Shown in pieces: positions 23,148 to 31,821 of a stretch of 46,148 bases of DNA. The notes under the pieces are model-generated. The model made no database searches, was not told where the DNA came from, and saw nothing but the letters and a program-made list of their open reading frames with translations. The DNA is taken from NCBI GenBank assembly GCA_910585645.1, contig CAJUFP010000029.1:1-46148 (forward strand), given 5' to 3'. The stretch is from an uncultured Hungatella sp. (lineage in GTDB: Bacteria; Bacillota; Clostridia; Lachnospirales; Lachnospiraceae). Within the stretch, counting starts at the first letter, position 1. Every line of letters begins with the position of its first letter. The translations under genes were made by a program, and so were the position numbers.

Positions 23148-25367
23148 TTACTCCCCGCGGGCCTTCAGCACATACAGCTTTGACCAGAAGTCCGTGCAGA
23201 ACTGCCCGGGCACCGCCTGCCCCGCGGAAGCGTCCGTGGTCACCAAGCCTGCGCTCATCAGCTCGTCCCCGTAAAACCAGTTGTCCATGCCCTCCACATC
23301 ATACTTAAGATCCGGATCAAGACCCGAAAGCCTCAGCCTGCGGAACTCGCAGTTCACATCATTGAGGATCTTGTAATACCCCGCCACAGCGGTCCTCTTA
23401 TCCTCTGACACTGCCATCCACGCGGCGATATTGTGCTCAAAAGGACTCTGAAGCCGGTAAAATGTCCCAAACTGGAGCACCTGCCGGTATTCCTTCACAA
23501 AGGCGATCTGCTGCCGCACGATCCGCCGCTCTTCATCAGACAGCTTCTTTAAGTCCAGCTCATAGCCAAAAGCCCCGAAGCAGGCCACATTCCCCCTGGT
23601 CTCAAGGGGCGTGTTCCTGCACAGCTGATGATTGGGCACCGCCGACACATGGGCCCCCATGCTGACCACCGGATAGCCAAAGGAGGTGCCGTACTGGATC
23701 TTGATCCGCTCCACCGCGTCGGAGTCGTCGCTGGTCCAGCACTGAGGCGCGTAGTAGAGCATGCCCGCGTCAAACCGGGCGCCGCCGCTGGCGCAGGACT
23801 CAAAAAGGATCTGGGGGAACCGTTCGATCAGCCTCTCATACAGGCTGTAGACCCCTAAGATGTACCGGTGGAAGATCTCCCCCTGCCGGTCCGCGGGAAA
23901 GGCCTGGGAGTAGCACTCGGTAATGGACCGGTTCATATCCCACTTGATGTAGGAAACCTTGGACTCTGCCAGGATCTCCTCTATCCTGTCATAAATATGA
24001 TCCACAACCTCGTTTCTGGCAAAGTCCAGCACCAGCTGGTTCCTTCCCTGGGAGGGCATCCGCCCGGGGGTCTGGATGGCCCAGTCCGGGTGCTGCCGGT
24101 ACAGATCGCTGTCCGGGTTCACCATCTCCAGCTCCACCCACAGACCGAACTTCATGCCCAGAGCCTCGATCTTCTCCGAAAGGCCCTTGATGCCGCCGGG
24201 AAGCCTGTCCCGGTTGGCGTACCAGTCCCCAAGGCCGCTGGAATCGCTGCTGCGGCTGCCAAACCACCCGTCGTCCAGCACAAACAGCTCCACCCCGTCC
24301 TCCTTGGCCGCCCTGGCGATCTCCACCAGCTTGTCCTCGTCAAAATCAAAGTAGGTGGCTTCCCAGTTGTTCAACAGCACAGGCCGGGCCTTGTCCCTCC
24401 ACACGCCTCTGGCAAGCCTGGACCGATAGAGCCGGTGGAAGGTCTGGCTCATGGCGTTTAACCCCGCCGAAGAATACGCCATCACCGCCTCCGGCGTCTG
24501 AAACGTCTCCCCCTGCTCCAGCTTCCAGGAAAAAGCAAAGGGATTGATGCCCAGCATCACCCTGGTCACATTGTAAGTATCCACCTCTGCCTGGGCCAGG
24601 AAATTGCCGCTGTAGACCAGGGAAAATCCCATAACCTCCCCCGAAAACTCGTCAGCCTCCGGCCGCTTCAGCACGATAAACGGGTTGTGGTTGTGGCTGG
24701 AGTGGCCCCTCTGGCTGCTGACTGCCTGGATGCCCTGCTCCAGACGGCGCGTCTTCACCTGCCGCTCCCTGGACCAGGCTCCGGAAAACTGGATCCACTG
24801 ATAATCGCAGTCCGGAAGATCCAGGCTAAGGCTCATGGCCCTGGTGATCTGCACCGGCTTCCGGCCGTGATTTTCGAATCTGGCGCTTCTGGCAATCGCC
24901 CCCTCCTTGTTAAAGATGGTGTACAAAAGCACCAGCCTCATATCCAGCAGCTTATCCCTCAGGGTGACCTCCAGGGTATCCGCCTCCTCATCTTCCTGGA
25001 CGTAGGTGGCCGGAAGCCCCGAAAGCCCCGGCTTTCCCCCAAAGATCCGGTGGGACTCATACGCAAAGTTCGTCAGCCTGCTTCCGTCCTCCTGAAGGAT
25101 CTCAAGGGCCGGAAGGCGGAAATCCGTGGTCCCGTAAGCCGGATACTCCTGGCGCACATGCTCCAGGGAAAACCCGTAATCCTGCAAAATGGCTGTCATA
25201 GGCCGGTTCGCGAACTCCAGAAGGTGGCCGAAATCCTCCCGGTCATGGATCCTCTTTCCAAAATAAAGCTGTCCCAGCTGGTCATTTGGCAGGATCTTTA
25301 TGATATAGCTGACGCTGTCATTAAACAGATGAAATTCTCTTGATCTCTCATGGAAAATAATGCTCAT
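23148..25367 (-). CDS. GH36 alpha-galactosidase
   Basis: This 739-aa enzyme should hydrolyse alpha-1,6-galactosyl bonds in raffinose-family sugars or melibiose. The nucleophile is Asp477 in KWDMNRS, and the acid/base Asp lies in the TSDDSDAVERI segment near 547-548. Other family marks are VLDDGWFG before the barrel core and CASGGARFD. The N-terminal ~300 aa form the beta-supersandwich domain. There is no signal peptide, so the enzyme is intracellular and depends on an importer. The ATG is preceded by GGAGG. It has its own promoter, back to back with that of the yjfB-like gene. Confidence 0.95.
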   Translation of the reverse strand: MSIIFHERSREFHLFNDSVSYIIKILPNDQLGQLYFGKRIHDREDFGHLLEFANRPMTAILQDYGFSLEHVRQEYPAYGTTDFRLPALEILQEDGSRLTNFAYESHRIFGGKPGLSGLPATYVQEDEEADTLEVTLRDKLLDMRLVLLYTIFNKEGAIARSARFENHGRKPVQITRAMSLSLDLPDCDYQWIQFSGAWSRERQVKTRRLEQGIQAVSSQRGHSSHNHNPFIVLKRPEADEFSGEVMGFSLVYSGNFLAQAEVDTYNVTRVMLGINPFAFSWKLEQGETFQTPEAVMAYSSAGLNAMSQTFHRLYRSRLARGVWRDKARPVLLNNWEATYFDFDEDKLVEIARAAKEDGVELFVLDDGWFGSRSSDSSGLGDWYANRDRLPGGIKGLSEKIEALGMKFGLWVELEMVNPDSDLYRQHPDWAIQTPGRMPSQGRNQLVLDFARNEVVDHIYDRIEEILAESKVSYIKWDMNRSITECYSQAFPADRQGEIFHRYILGVYSLYERLIERFPQILFESCASGGARFDAGMLYYAPQCWTSDDSDAVERIKIQYGTSFGYPVVSMGAHVSAVPNHQLCRNTPLETRGNVACFGAFGYELDLKKLSDEERRIVRQQIAFVKEYRQVLQFGTFYRLQSPFEHNIAAWMAVSEDKRTAVAGYYKILNDVNCEFRRLRLSGLDPDLKYDVEGMDNWFYGDELMSAGLVTTDASAGQAVPGQFCTDFWSKLYVLKARGE

Positions 25368-25417
25368 GGTATGCCTCCGTCCTCTCTTTCATATGAGATT
25401 CAACTAAATTCTTAATC

Positions 25418-25446
25418 AGTATACCTGAAAACGCCAAAAATGGAAA
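25418..25446 (-). promoter_or_regulatory. Promoter of the GH36 alpha-galactosidase gene
   Basis: On the minus strand, TTTCCA (25446-25441), a 17-bp spacer and TATACT (25423-25418), about 50 bp upstream of the ATG. Confidence 0.5.
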
Positions 25447-25449
25447 GTG

Positions 25450-25478
25450 TTGATTTTTATCATTGCCTCTGTTATACT
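25450..25478 (+). promoter_or_regulatory. Promoter of the yjfB-like gene
   Basis: TTGATT (25450-25455), a 17-bp spacer and TATACT (25473-25478), 36 bp upstream of the start codon. Its -35 box lies three bases from that of the divergent alpha-galactosidase promoter. Confidence 0.6.
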
Positions 25479-25514
25479 TAAAATCAGAGATCTTTTTAAG
25501 AAAGGGGGATATGT

Positions 25515-25688
25515 ATGGGATTATCAGCTATTTCCGTTGCCATGCCTGGAGGCAGCATTAACACCGGGCTGGACTATGTGATGCTGTCCAAGGCCCTTGA
25601 CACCGTGGAGCAGAACGGGGACGCTCTCACCAAGATGATGGAAGCCGCAGTCACCGGGCTGGGAGGACAGATCGACATAAGGGCATAA
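25515..25688 (+). CDS. YjfB-like small protein (putative motility protein family)
   Basis: This 57-aa peptide begins MGLSAISVAMPGGSINTGLD and continues YVMLSKALDT, which fits the YjfB family of short proteins named as putative motility proteins from their presence in flagellated Bacillus. The function is not established. An ATG four bases upstream (25511) is in another frame. A GGGGGAT ribosome binding site, a clear promoter and a strong terminator make this a complete single-gene unit. No flagellar genes occur in the window. Confidence 0.75.
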   Translation: MGLSAISVAMPGGSINTGLDYVMLSKALDTVEQNGDALTKMMEAAVTGLGGQIDIRA

Positions 25689-25705
25689 CCGCCTCACACA
25701 AAGGA

Positions 25706-25747
25706 GCAGGCCAGAGCATACCGCGGCCTGCTTCTTTTTATTTTTAT
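25706..25747 (+). terminator. Rho-independent terminator of the yjfB-like gene
   Basis: GCAGGCC pairs with GGCCTGC around a 12-nt loop, followed by TTCTTTTTATTTTTATTTT. It lies between two converging genes. Confidence 0.88.
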
Positions 25748-25756
25748 TTTCGTCCT

Positions 25757-27259
25757 CTACTTTCTCCCCGGGTACTCGGAGGGCGACATCCCCGTCACCG
25801 CCCGGAAGATCCGGCTGAAATAAAACTGATCCTTGTACCCCACCATCATAGCCACATCCTTGATGAACATATGGGGGTTCCGCTTCATGATCTCCTTTGC
25901 CCTGTTAATCCTGGCATTTCTTAAATAGGTATTAAAAGATTCCATGCCGTGCTTGCGGAAGATCAGATTCAGGTATGACTGGGACAGATTAAACTCCCCG
26001 CACAGCGTTGAGACCGTCAGCTCCTGGGACAGATTGTCCTCCACAAATTCCCTGATCTCCTGGATAAACTCCGGCGAATCCAGCTTCACGGTCTCCTTGT
26101 CCCGCTTCCAGTACCGGGCCAGGATGCTTTTCAGGCTCTCATACAGATCCCTTGAAGTCCCCGCCTCATAAAAGGCGTCCTCAAGCATCAGCTCCTCCTC
26201 CAGAACATCCTGCCTGCTGTTAAAATAGTGCTGCACCTGGGCTCCGAACTGCCGCACCATCCGCTCCAACCGAAGCTGGGGACACTTAATGGCCTCGGCC
26301 TTCTGGATCAGACTCCACAACTCCTCAAAGATCTTCCCGTAATCCCGCCTTTCCAGATATCGGTCCACGCCCTTTATGACTTCCGCCTCATAGATCGCCC
26401 CGTCCGTTTCCTTGGCCGTCCGTCCGCCTCTCTCTCCTCCGGCCCCGTCTCCTGCCAGAATGGTCTGGGTCACGCCTATGGACAGCCGCCGGTTCATCTC
26501 CCCGTAGACTCCGCTGACCGCGGCCGCAAGCCCTTCCCTGGGAACAGCTTCCTCCATCATCACCAGGGTCACGAAATTGTGGGGACCCTTTTTTCTGTCC
26601 CGCTCCTCCCGGAAAAAGTCCAGAAACTCCTCCCTGGAAACCGCCCCCCGGGGGCACAGGTACAGAGCCTCCCTCTCATCCCTGCCATAGATAAACATGG
26701 TGTGCTCCTCCTCGGAGATAAGCTCGATCTCCCGGGTATCCGTAAAGCGCCTGGGCAGGCCGTTCTCCCTTATGACCGCCACATAGTAAGCAGGCTCCGG
26801 AAAATACCGGCACATCTTCTCCTCCTTCACCTTCTCCCCCATGATCATGGACTTGGCCAGCTCCTTTCGCTGTTCATACACTCTCTGGCCCAAAAGCCCC
26901 AGCGTAGGCTCAACCGCCTTTAAAAATCCGGCCGGAGTCACCGGCTTTAAAATATAATCCGCCGCCCCGCAGGTAAGCGCCGTCCTCACATATTCAAACT
27001 CCTGATAGCCGCTTAAAAGCAGCACCGGCACCTCCTCCCCAAGCTCCTTGATAGCCTTTATCATGTCAAGGCCGTCCATAACCGGCATCTTCACATCGCT
27101 GATGATCAGATCCGGCATGCACTCCCGAAACCTGGCAAGCCCTTCCCTCCCGTCAGCAGCCGTGGCAGCCACCGTGAGTTCGGGACATTTCTTCTCAATA
27201 ATGCCGCATATATACTCCAATGCGGCAGGTTCGTCATCTACCACTAAAACACGAAACAT
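25757..27259 (-). CDS. AraC-type response regulator (YesN-like)
   Basis: This 500-aa protein has an N-terminal receiver domain with the phospho-acceptor Asp55 (SDVKMPVMDG) and Lys105 (YILKPV). A middle region of about 250 aa has no recognised motif. A C-terminal AraC/XylS DNA-binding domain carries two helix-turn-helix units (LTVSTLCGEFNLSQSYLN and IKDVAMMVGYKDQFYFSRIF). It starts 17 bp after the kinase stop and should be phosphorylated by that kinase. A likely target is the upstream binding-protein gene, though no operator could be identified. Confidence 0.93.
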   Translation of the reverse strand: MFRVLVVDDEPAALEYICGIIEKKCPELTVAATAADGREGLARFRECMPDLIISDVKMPVMDGLDMIKAIKELGEEVPVLLLSGYQEFEYVRTALTCGAADYILKPVTPAGFLKAVEPTLGLLGQRVYEQRKELAKSMIMGEKVKEEKMCRYFPEPAYYVAVIRENGLPRRFTDTREIELISEEEHTMFIYGRDEREALYLCPRGAVSREEFLDFFREERDRKKGPHNFVTLVMMEEAVPREGLAAAVSGVYGEMNRRLSIGVTQTILAGDGAGGERGGRTAKETDGAIYEAEVIKGVDRYLERRDYGKIFEELWSLIQKAEAIKCPQLRLERMVRQFGAQVQHYFNSRQDVLEEELMLEDAFYEAGTSRDLYESLKSILARYWKRDKETVKLDSPEFIQEIREFVEDNLSQELTVSTLCGEFNLSQSYLNLIFRKHGMESFNTYLRNARINRAKEIMKRNPHMFIKDVAMMVGYKDQFYFSRIFRAVTGMSPSEYPGRK

Positions 27260-27276
27260 GATCCGCTTCCACCTCC

Positions 27277-29070
27277 TTAGAGAGCATTCCTGGAACCTGT
27301 TTCCTCATTGTCAAAAGGCGCCGTTATCACCACCTTTGTCCCCCGGTCCAACGGCCGGACCGAAAGATCCGCGTCGCCTCCAAAAAGAAGGGTCAGCCTG
27401 GCATAAGTATTTAAAAGACCCATGCCTCCAAATTCCATCTCAATATTTGTATCATTCTCCTCCAGCTTCTTCTTCATCTGATCCATATTCTCCCGGATCT
27501 TTTGGGCCGTCTCCCGGCTGATGCCCATTCCGTTGTCCGTGATCTCTACCTGCCAGAGTCCCCTCTCCTCCAAAAGCCTTCCCTCCACAGTGATCTCAAG
27601 GGTATCCTGACCGCTGCCATACCCGTGCTTTATGGAGTTTTCCACAATCTGCTGAAACACGATCTTTGGCAGTATCTGTCCCTTCAATCGCTCATCCACC
27701 TCTATGGTGTAGGAAAACCTGTGCATATACCGCAGCTTCATCAGATACAGATACTTTTCCAGATACCCGATCTCTTCCTCCATGGTGGCGTACCGCTTTC
27801 GATTGCCTGTGGCATAGCGGAACATCCCTGACAGGCTGCTGCAGATCTCGCAGATAGTCTCGTCGCCCAGAGAAAGGGCCCTGCCGGAAATCACATTCAG
27901 CACATTGTAGAAAAAGTGGGGATTGATCTGGGCCTGCAGAAGGTCATAGTGGGCCTGAAGCTGCAGATAGGACAGGTTCTTCTCCTTTATAAGGGACTCC
28001 TTAAGCCTTTTTATCACCTGTCCGTAGGCATTGGAAAGGGCCCTGATCTCGTCAATGCTGTTTTCGATCCGGATGGACTCCTCCAAGTTGTCAAGATTCA
28101 TGTTCTCCATCCGCCTGCGAAGCTCATTAACCGGCTCCGCCATCTTCTTAGAGCCATGGTAAATGAACACCGCAAAAATCCCTGTAAACATCAAAAGAAC
28201 AGAACACGTCAAAATCATTACTCCTGACATCTTCTGCATAATCACACTGCTGTCCTCTATAAGCAAAATGGTCATGCCTGTTAGATCCGAACAGACCGCG
28301 GAGACGATCTCCTTTCTGCCGGTTGCGGGATTCTTCACCTGAAATATGCCTGTCTTTCCTTCAAGCCCCATCATCCTGTAACCGTCTGCTGTCTCCCGAT
28401 CCGCCGTCCCATAGAGGGCTTCTCCCCCCTTTAACATGGCTATGACCCGTATGTTGTCGTCGTATGTATAAAAAATCCTGTCTAAACTGTCCTGTGTCTG
28501 CTGCACCTCCAGATACGCTCCGTATCCGACGATGCCGCGGACCATACCGTAGGTCCGCCGTCTGTCGTAAAGCCCCCACAGATCCTCGCCCGGCGGGATC
28601 AGCACTACCCGGCCCTTCTTTGCGCGGGCCTGATCCGTCCACCGCTTCTGTCCCTTGGGCGCCTGACCCACCACCTTCCGGCTGTCAAAATCATAGCTTG
28701 CGAAAACGTCCCCCGCGTCATTGTAGATCACTGCCCGGTAATAACGCTTCACAAGGTAATAGGCGTTAAGCCTGACTGTCACCTGCTTTTTCGCCTCCTC
28801 CCGGTAAACGCTGCCCTCCGGGACTGTCTTTAAGATCTTCAGCGCCTCCAGCAGTTCTCCGTCGGAGAGAATGGCCTCCCCGGCCATCTCCATGGAACTG
28901 TACTGCAGATCCAGCTGCTGAAGCATCTGTCCCGCCATAACCTGAAGCCGGGCATACTCCAGGGAACCGTAGCGCTTCCTGGAGGAATACACATAGACCA
29001 GAAACACAGCAGTGACGGATATGGCAAAAAACACAACATAGTGAATCAGAATCTTCTTTTGAAATCGCAT
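27277..29070 (-). CDS. LytS/YesM-type sensor histidine kinase
   Basis: This 597-aa kinase has an N-terminal membrane helix (VVFFAISVTAVFLVYVY), an extracellular sensing region of about 250 aa, a second helix (MILTCSVLLMFTGIFAVFIY), a HAMP-like segment, and the His_kinase domain with phospho-acceptor His385 in QINPHFFYN. The ATP-binding domain shows VENSIKHGYG, DNGMGIS and GGMGLLNTYARL. It is encoded between an orphan solute-binding lipoprotein and its regulator, so the binding protein may present the ligand to its outer domain. The ATG has only a weak AGGTG upstream. Confidence 0.93.
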   Translation of the reverse strand: MRFQKKILIHYVVFFAISVTAVFLVYVYSSRKRYGSLEYARLQVMAGQMLQQLDLQYSSMEMAGEAILSDGELLEALKILKTVPEGSVYREEAKKQVTVRLNAYYLVKRYYRAVIYNDAGDVFASYDFDSRKVVGQAPKGQKRWTDQARAKKGRVVLIPPGEDLWGLYDRRRTYGMVRGIVGYGAYLEVQQTQDSLDRIFYTYDDNIRVIAMLKGGEALYGTADRETADGYRMMGLEGKTGIFQVKNPATGRKEIVSAVCSDLTGMTILLIEDSSVIMQKMSGVMILTCSVLLMFTGIFAVFIYHGSKKMAEPVNELRRRMENMNLDNLEESIRIENSIDEIRALSNAYGQVIKRLKESLIKEKNLSYLQLQAHYDLLQAQINPHFFYNVLNVISGRALSLGDETICEICSSLSGMFRYATGNRKRYATMEEEIGYLEKYLYLMKLRYMHRFSYTIEVDERLKGQILPKIVFQQIVENSIKHGYGSGQDTLEITVEGRLLEERGLWQVEITDNGMGISRETAQKIRENMDQMKKKLEENDTNIEMEFGGMGLLNTYARLTLLFGGDADLSVRPLDRGTKVVITAPFDNEETGSRNAL

Positions 29071-29147
29071 AGGGCACCTGCTTTACCTCTTAAGTATAAA
29101 GAATAAAAAGGAGATTGGCAAGAGGATTCGAAAAAAGATAAAGAGAA

Positions 29148-30548
29148 TCAATCCCAAAGAACCCCGAGCTGGAGCGCCTGCAGTCTGCAGTCCTCGTCAT
29201 AGGCGGCGGCAGCCTCCTGCGCCGTCAGCTCCCCCAGACACAAAGACTGGGTGATGGAGGAGCACCTGGCCCCCTTTACCGCAGTCTCAAATTCCATGGC
29301 AACCTTTGTCTTTTTTGCGTCAAAGTACGCCTGCATATCGTCCCGCACGGCCGCGTAGGAATCCGCGGGAAGAGAATACCCCTTAACACAGTAAGGACCG
29401 TCGGGAAGAACGGCCTTCGCGTAGGCATCCAGAGCCTGATCCGAGACATAAAACTCCATGAAGCGCAGAATATCATCCCTCTTTGGGGAGTGAAGATTCC
29501 CGTAAAGGGAGTTGGGCATCCAAATCGTCAGTCCGTGGTCCGACGAATCATCCCCGGGAATGCCGAACACACCGATCAGGTCCGCCGCTTCCTTTCCGTA
29601 CAGGGAGTAAATGTTGGACAAAGCCTGGGTCAGGCAGATCCAGTGAGCGCCCTCACCCTGGGCCAGCATCCGGCACACCTCATCATAGGACGCCTCCCTG
29701 TGGCCCTCCTGAAAATAAGGGATCACGTCCTCATATTTCTCCCAGCTTCTCAAAGCGGCCCGATGCGACTCGTAAAGGGCTTCGCCTCTCTCGGACTTGG
29801 CTGTAAAATCCGGGTCCAAAGCCGTCACATTGTAATGATCCCCCAAAAACAAAACCTGGGTCATAGACTTACTGGCCGTACAACTCAAACAGGCGGTGTG
29901 CCCCGCCTGCTCCACAGCCTGGCAGTTAGCCAGAAAATCGTCCCATGTGTGAGGGATCTTAAGACCCAGCTCCTCATATATAGGTTTGTAATACATGACC
30001 GCCCCGGCCTGGGTGGAGGCGAAGGGAACGCCGTACACCACCCCGTCCACCGTAACGGAACGTCTGTAAATGTCATCATACTTGTCTGTAAACGGCTGGC
30101 CTGTCAGGTCCATAAGGTACTCCGAAGGGTCCATGGCCCTTAAAAGGGAGCCGGAATTGTACACCAGAAGATCTGTCATCTCCCCTGCGGCAAGCCTTGT
30201 CTTTAATACGCTGTCGTCTACCTTGTACTCGATCTCGATGGTAATACCTAGCTCACTTTTTGCCAGGTCACACACCGCGTTCAAACCGTCCAATGCCACG
30301 TTGCTGTCGATCAACAGGGATAAGGTGGCCTTGCGGTACACCTGCCTGTCCTCAGTCCTGGTTTCTGCCTCAGAAGTCCCTTCCGGCGCTGCGCCTTTGG
30401 CAGCGGCTGTCATGGCTTCTGTCCGCTTTGCTGTCGTCTCTGATGTCACTGCCGGCGTCGGCACGCGGCTTTCATGACACCCGGTCAGGCCGTGTACCGT
30501 CAGGACCGCGGCCAACGCCGGCAAAAGCGCCTTATAGATCTTTTTCAC
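29148..30548 (-). CDS. Extracellular solute-binding lipoprotein (family 1), orphan
   Basis: This 466-aa protein has a lipoprotein signal ending LTGC (Cys at 24), a Thr/Ala/Glu-rich linker, and a type 1 sugar-binding fold. Typical segments include DLLVYNSGSLLRAM, GVVYGVPFASTQAGAVMYY and PHTWDDFLANCQ. Family members bind oligosaccharides for ABC importers. No permease or ATPase gene is adjacent; instead it is followed at 77 bp by a kinase and regulator, which suggests a sensory role or use of a transporter encoded elsewhere. The start is GTG at 30548 with AAGGAGG ten bases upstream. The ligand is unknown. Confidence 0.88.
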   Translation of the reverse strand: MKKIYKALLPALAAVLTVHGLTGCHESRVPTPAVTSETTAKRTEAMTAAAKGAAPEGTSEAETRTEDRQVYRKATLSLLIDSNVALDGLNAVCDLAKSELGITIEIEYKVDDSVLKTRLAAGEMTDLLVYNSGSLLRAMDPSEYLMDLTGQPFTDKYDDIYRRSVTVDGVVYGVPFASTQAGAVMYYKPIYEELGLKIPHTWDDFLANCQAVEQAGHTACLSCTASKSMTQVLFLGDHYNVTALDPDFTAKSERGEALYESHRAALRSWEKYEDVIPYFQEGHREASYDEVCRMLAQGEGAHWICLTQALSNIYSLYGKEAADLIGVFGIPGDDSSDHGLTIWMPNSLYGNLHSPKRDDILRFMEFYVSDQALDAYAKAVLPDGPYCVKGYSLPADSYAAVRDDMQAYFDAKKTKVAMEFETAVKGARCSSITQSLCLGELTAQEAAAAYDEDCRLQALQLGVLWD

Positions 30549-30890
30549 AACTAAAAAATCCTCCTTAGTCAGTAACTCCAGAACGAACCTCCGAGACTTC
30601 TGCCAGTGTCTGAGCCTTCCATGGTGTCCGTATTCTTGTCCGCCGCGGTGTCAGCATGATGTAGATCTTCCTGTCTGCTTATGATGTCTGTAATCTGGTC
30701 AACTGAGATGTCCCCCTGTGATGTCTATACTTCTGCCACCTTAATTGTATCATGGAACCTGCCGTAACAACATGGACAATCCACCAAAAGAGAATGGAAA
30801 AAATTTCTTTCTACAAGGGAACCTTCTCCGGGAAGTCGAAATACTATAGGAAAAGCCTCCAAATTGCAAGAATATTTTTCCAAAAAAACA

Positions 30891-30919
30891 TTTACAAACC
30901 GTTAAAAAGTTGTTAAAAT
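30891..30919 (+). promoter_or_regulatory. Promoter of the SGNH lipoprotein gene
   Basis: TTTACA (30891-30896), a 17-bp spacer and TAAAAT (30914-30919), about 70 bp upstream of the ATG. Confidence 0.5.
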
Positions 30920-30930
30920 TTTAAATATAG

Positions 30931-30989
30931 ACTTGAAACCATCACTTGAAACGATTGCTCATAGATCGCATAGAACGGAGGACTTGAAC
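30931..30989 (+). repeat. ACTTGAA(A)C repeats in the leader of the SGNH gene
   Basis: ACTTGAAAC occurs at 30931 and 30944 (13-bp period), and ACTTGAAC at 30982. All lie between the promoter and the start codon, a possible regulator-binding array. Confidence 0.5.
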
Positions 30990-30990
30990 G

Positions 30991-31821
30991 ATGAAAAGAA
31001 AGGGAAGATTCATTACCACCATCCTGGCCGCGGCGCTGGCCGTCTCACTGACAGGCTGCTCGGGGGCAGCAGGCAGCCCGAAGGCGGAAGCCATGGATTT
31101 TCAGGCAAAGCTGGAGTTAAAAGTGCCTGATCCGGCGGTGAGCAGCCGTCCGAAGATCCTGTTTGTGGGAAACAGCCATACCTTTTACAACAACCTCTCC
31201 ATGATGTTCTTAAACATCGTCAACAGCCAGGGCTACAAAAGCAGCGTAAAAGAACTTTCTTCCGGATATTACAGCCTGAAACAGTACGCGGACACCGACG
31301 ACCAGGGAGGCGCGCTGCTGGATAAGACCCTTCGCAAGGAAAACTGGGATTTTGTCATCCTCCAGGAAAATACCAGCATGGCCCTTGCCAATGCCGCGGA
31401 GGAGGAGATGTTCCCTCCCTCCCGGATCCTGGACGAGAAGATAAAGGCCGCAGGGGGACAGTCCGTGTTCCTCATGACCTGGGCTCCGAAAAACGGCATG
31501 AAGATCGGCCTTTCCCAGCAGAAGCGGGAGGCGGTCCAGGCCAACCTGGCCGGAAGCTACATGACCATCGCCGACGAGCTGGACGCCCTTTTAGCCCCGG
31601 CCGGCATAGGGTTTATGCGCTGCGCCCAGGAGTACCCGGACATCGAACTGTGGGATACGGATAAGCAGCACCCATCCCTGGCCGGAAGCTATCTGGCGGC
31701 CTGCATCCTGTTCTCTGTCATCTACCAGGAATCCCCGGAGAACTGTCCCTACATCTCCGAGCTGGACCAGGATGTGGCCTCAAAGCTCCAGACCATTGCC
31801 GCCAATCTGGTGCTGGGGTGA
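30991..31821 (+). CDS. SGNH/GDSL-like hydrolase lipoprotein
   Basis: This 276-aa secreted lipoprotein (lipobox SLTGC, Cys near 23) has the SGNH-hydrolase layout. The likely nucleophile is Ser in FVGNSHTFYNNL, and the Asp/His pair lies near the C-terminus in DKQHPSLAGSY. The middle has VILQENTS. Such enzymes deacylate or deacetylate sugars or lipids; the substrate cannot be told. GGAGG precedes the ATG. Its last 42 bp overlap, tail to tail, the end of the RluA-like gene. Confidence 0.85.
   Translation: MKRKGRFITTILAAALAVSLTGCSGAAGSPKAEAMDFQAKLELKVPDPAVSSRPKILFVGNSHTFYNNLSMMFLNIVNSQGYKSSVKELSSGYYSLKQYADTDDQGGALLDKTLRKENWDFVILQENTSMALANAAEEEMFPPSRILDEKIKAAGGQSVFLMTWAPKNGMKIGLSQQKREAVQANLAGSYMTIADELDALLAPAGIGFMRCAQEYPDIELWDTDKQHPSLAGSYLAACILFSVIYQESPENCPYISELDQDVASKLQTIAANLVLG

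Larger units (their letters stand above)
30549..30990. other. 442-bp divergent intergenic region
   Basis: The left half (about 30600-30740) is GC-balanced and contains imperfect repeats of GATGTCT/GACATC. The right half is AT-rich and holds the promoter and repeats of the SGNH gene. No convincing minus-strand promoter with good spacing was found for the binding-protein gene. Confidence 0.5.

Noticed and set aside
30569..30731. A minus-strand open frame reading QGDISVDQITDIISRQEDL and ending just before the binding-protein gene
   Set aside because: It looks protein-like but has no start codon or ribosome site; the run arises partly from GACATC repeats. It could be a relic, not a supported gene.
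30944..30960. A cre-like sequence (TGAAACGATTGCTC) in the SGNH leader
   Set aside because: The spacing and right half do not match the CcpA consensus.
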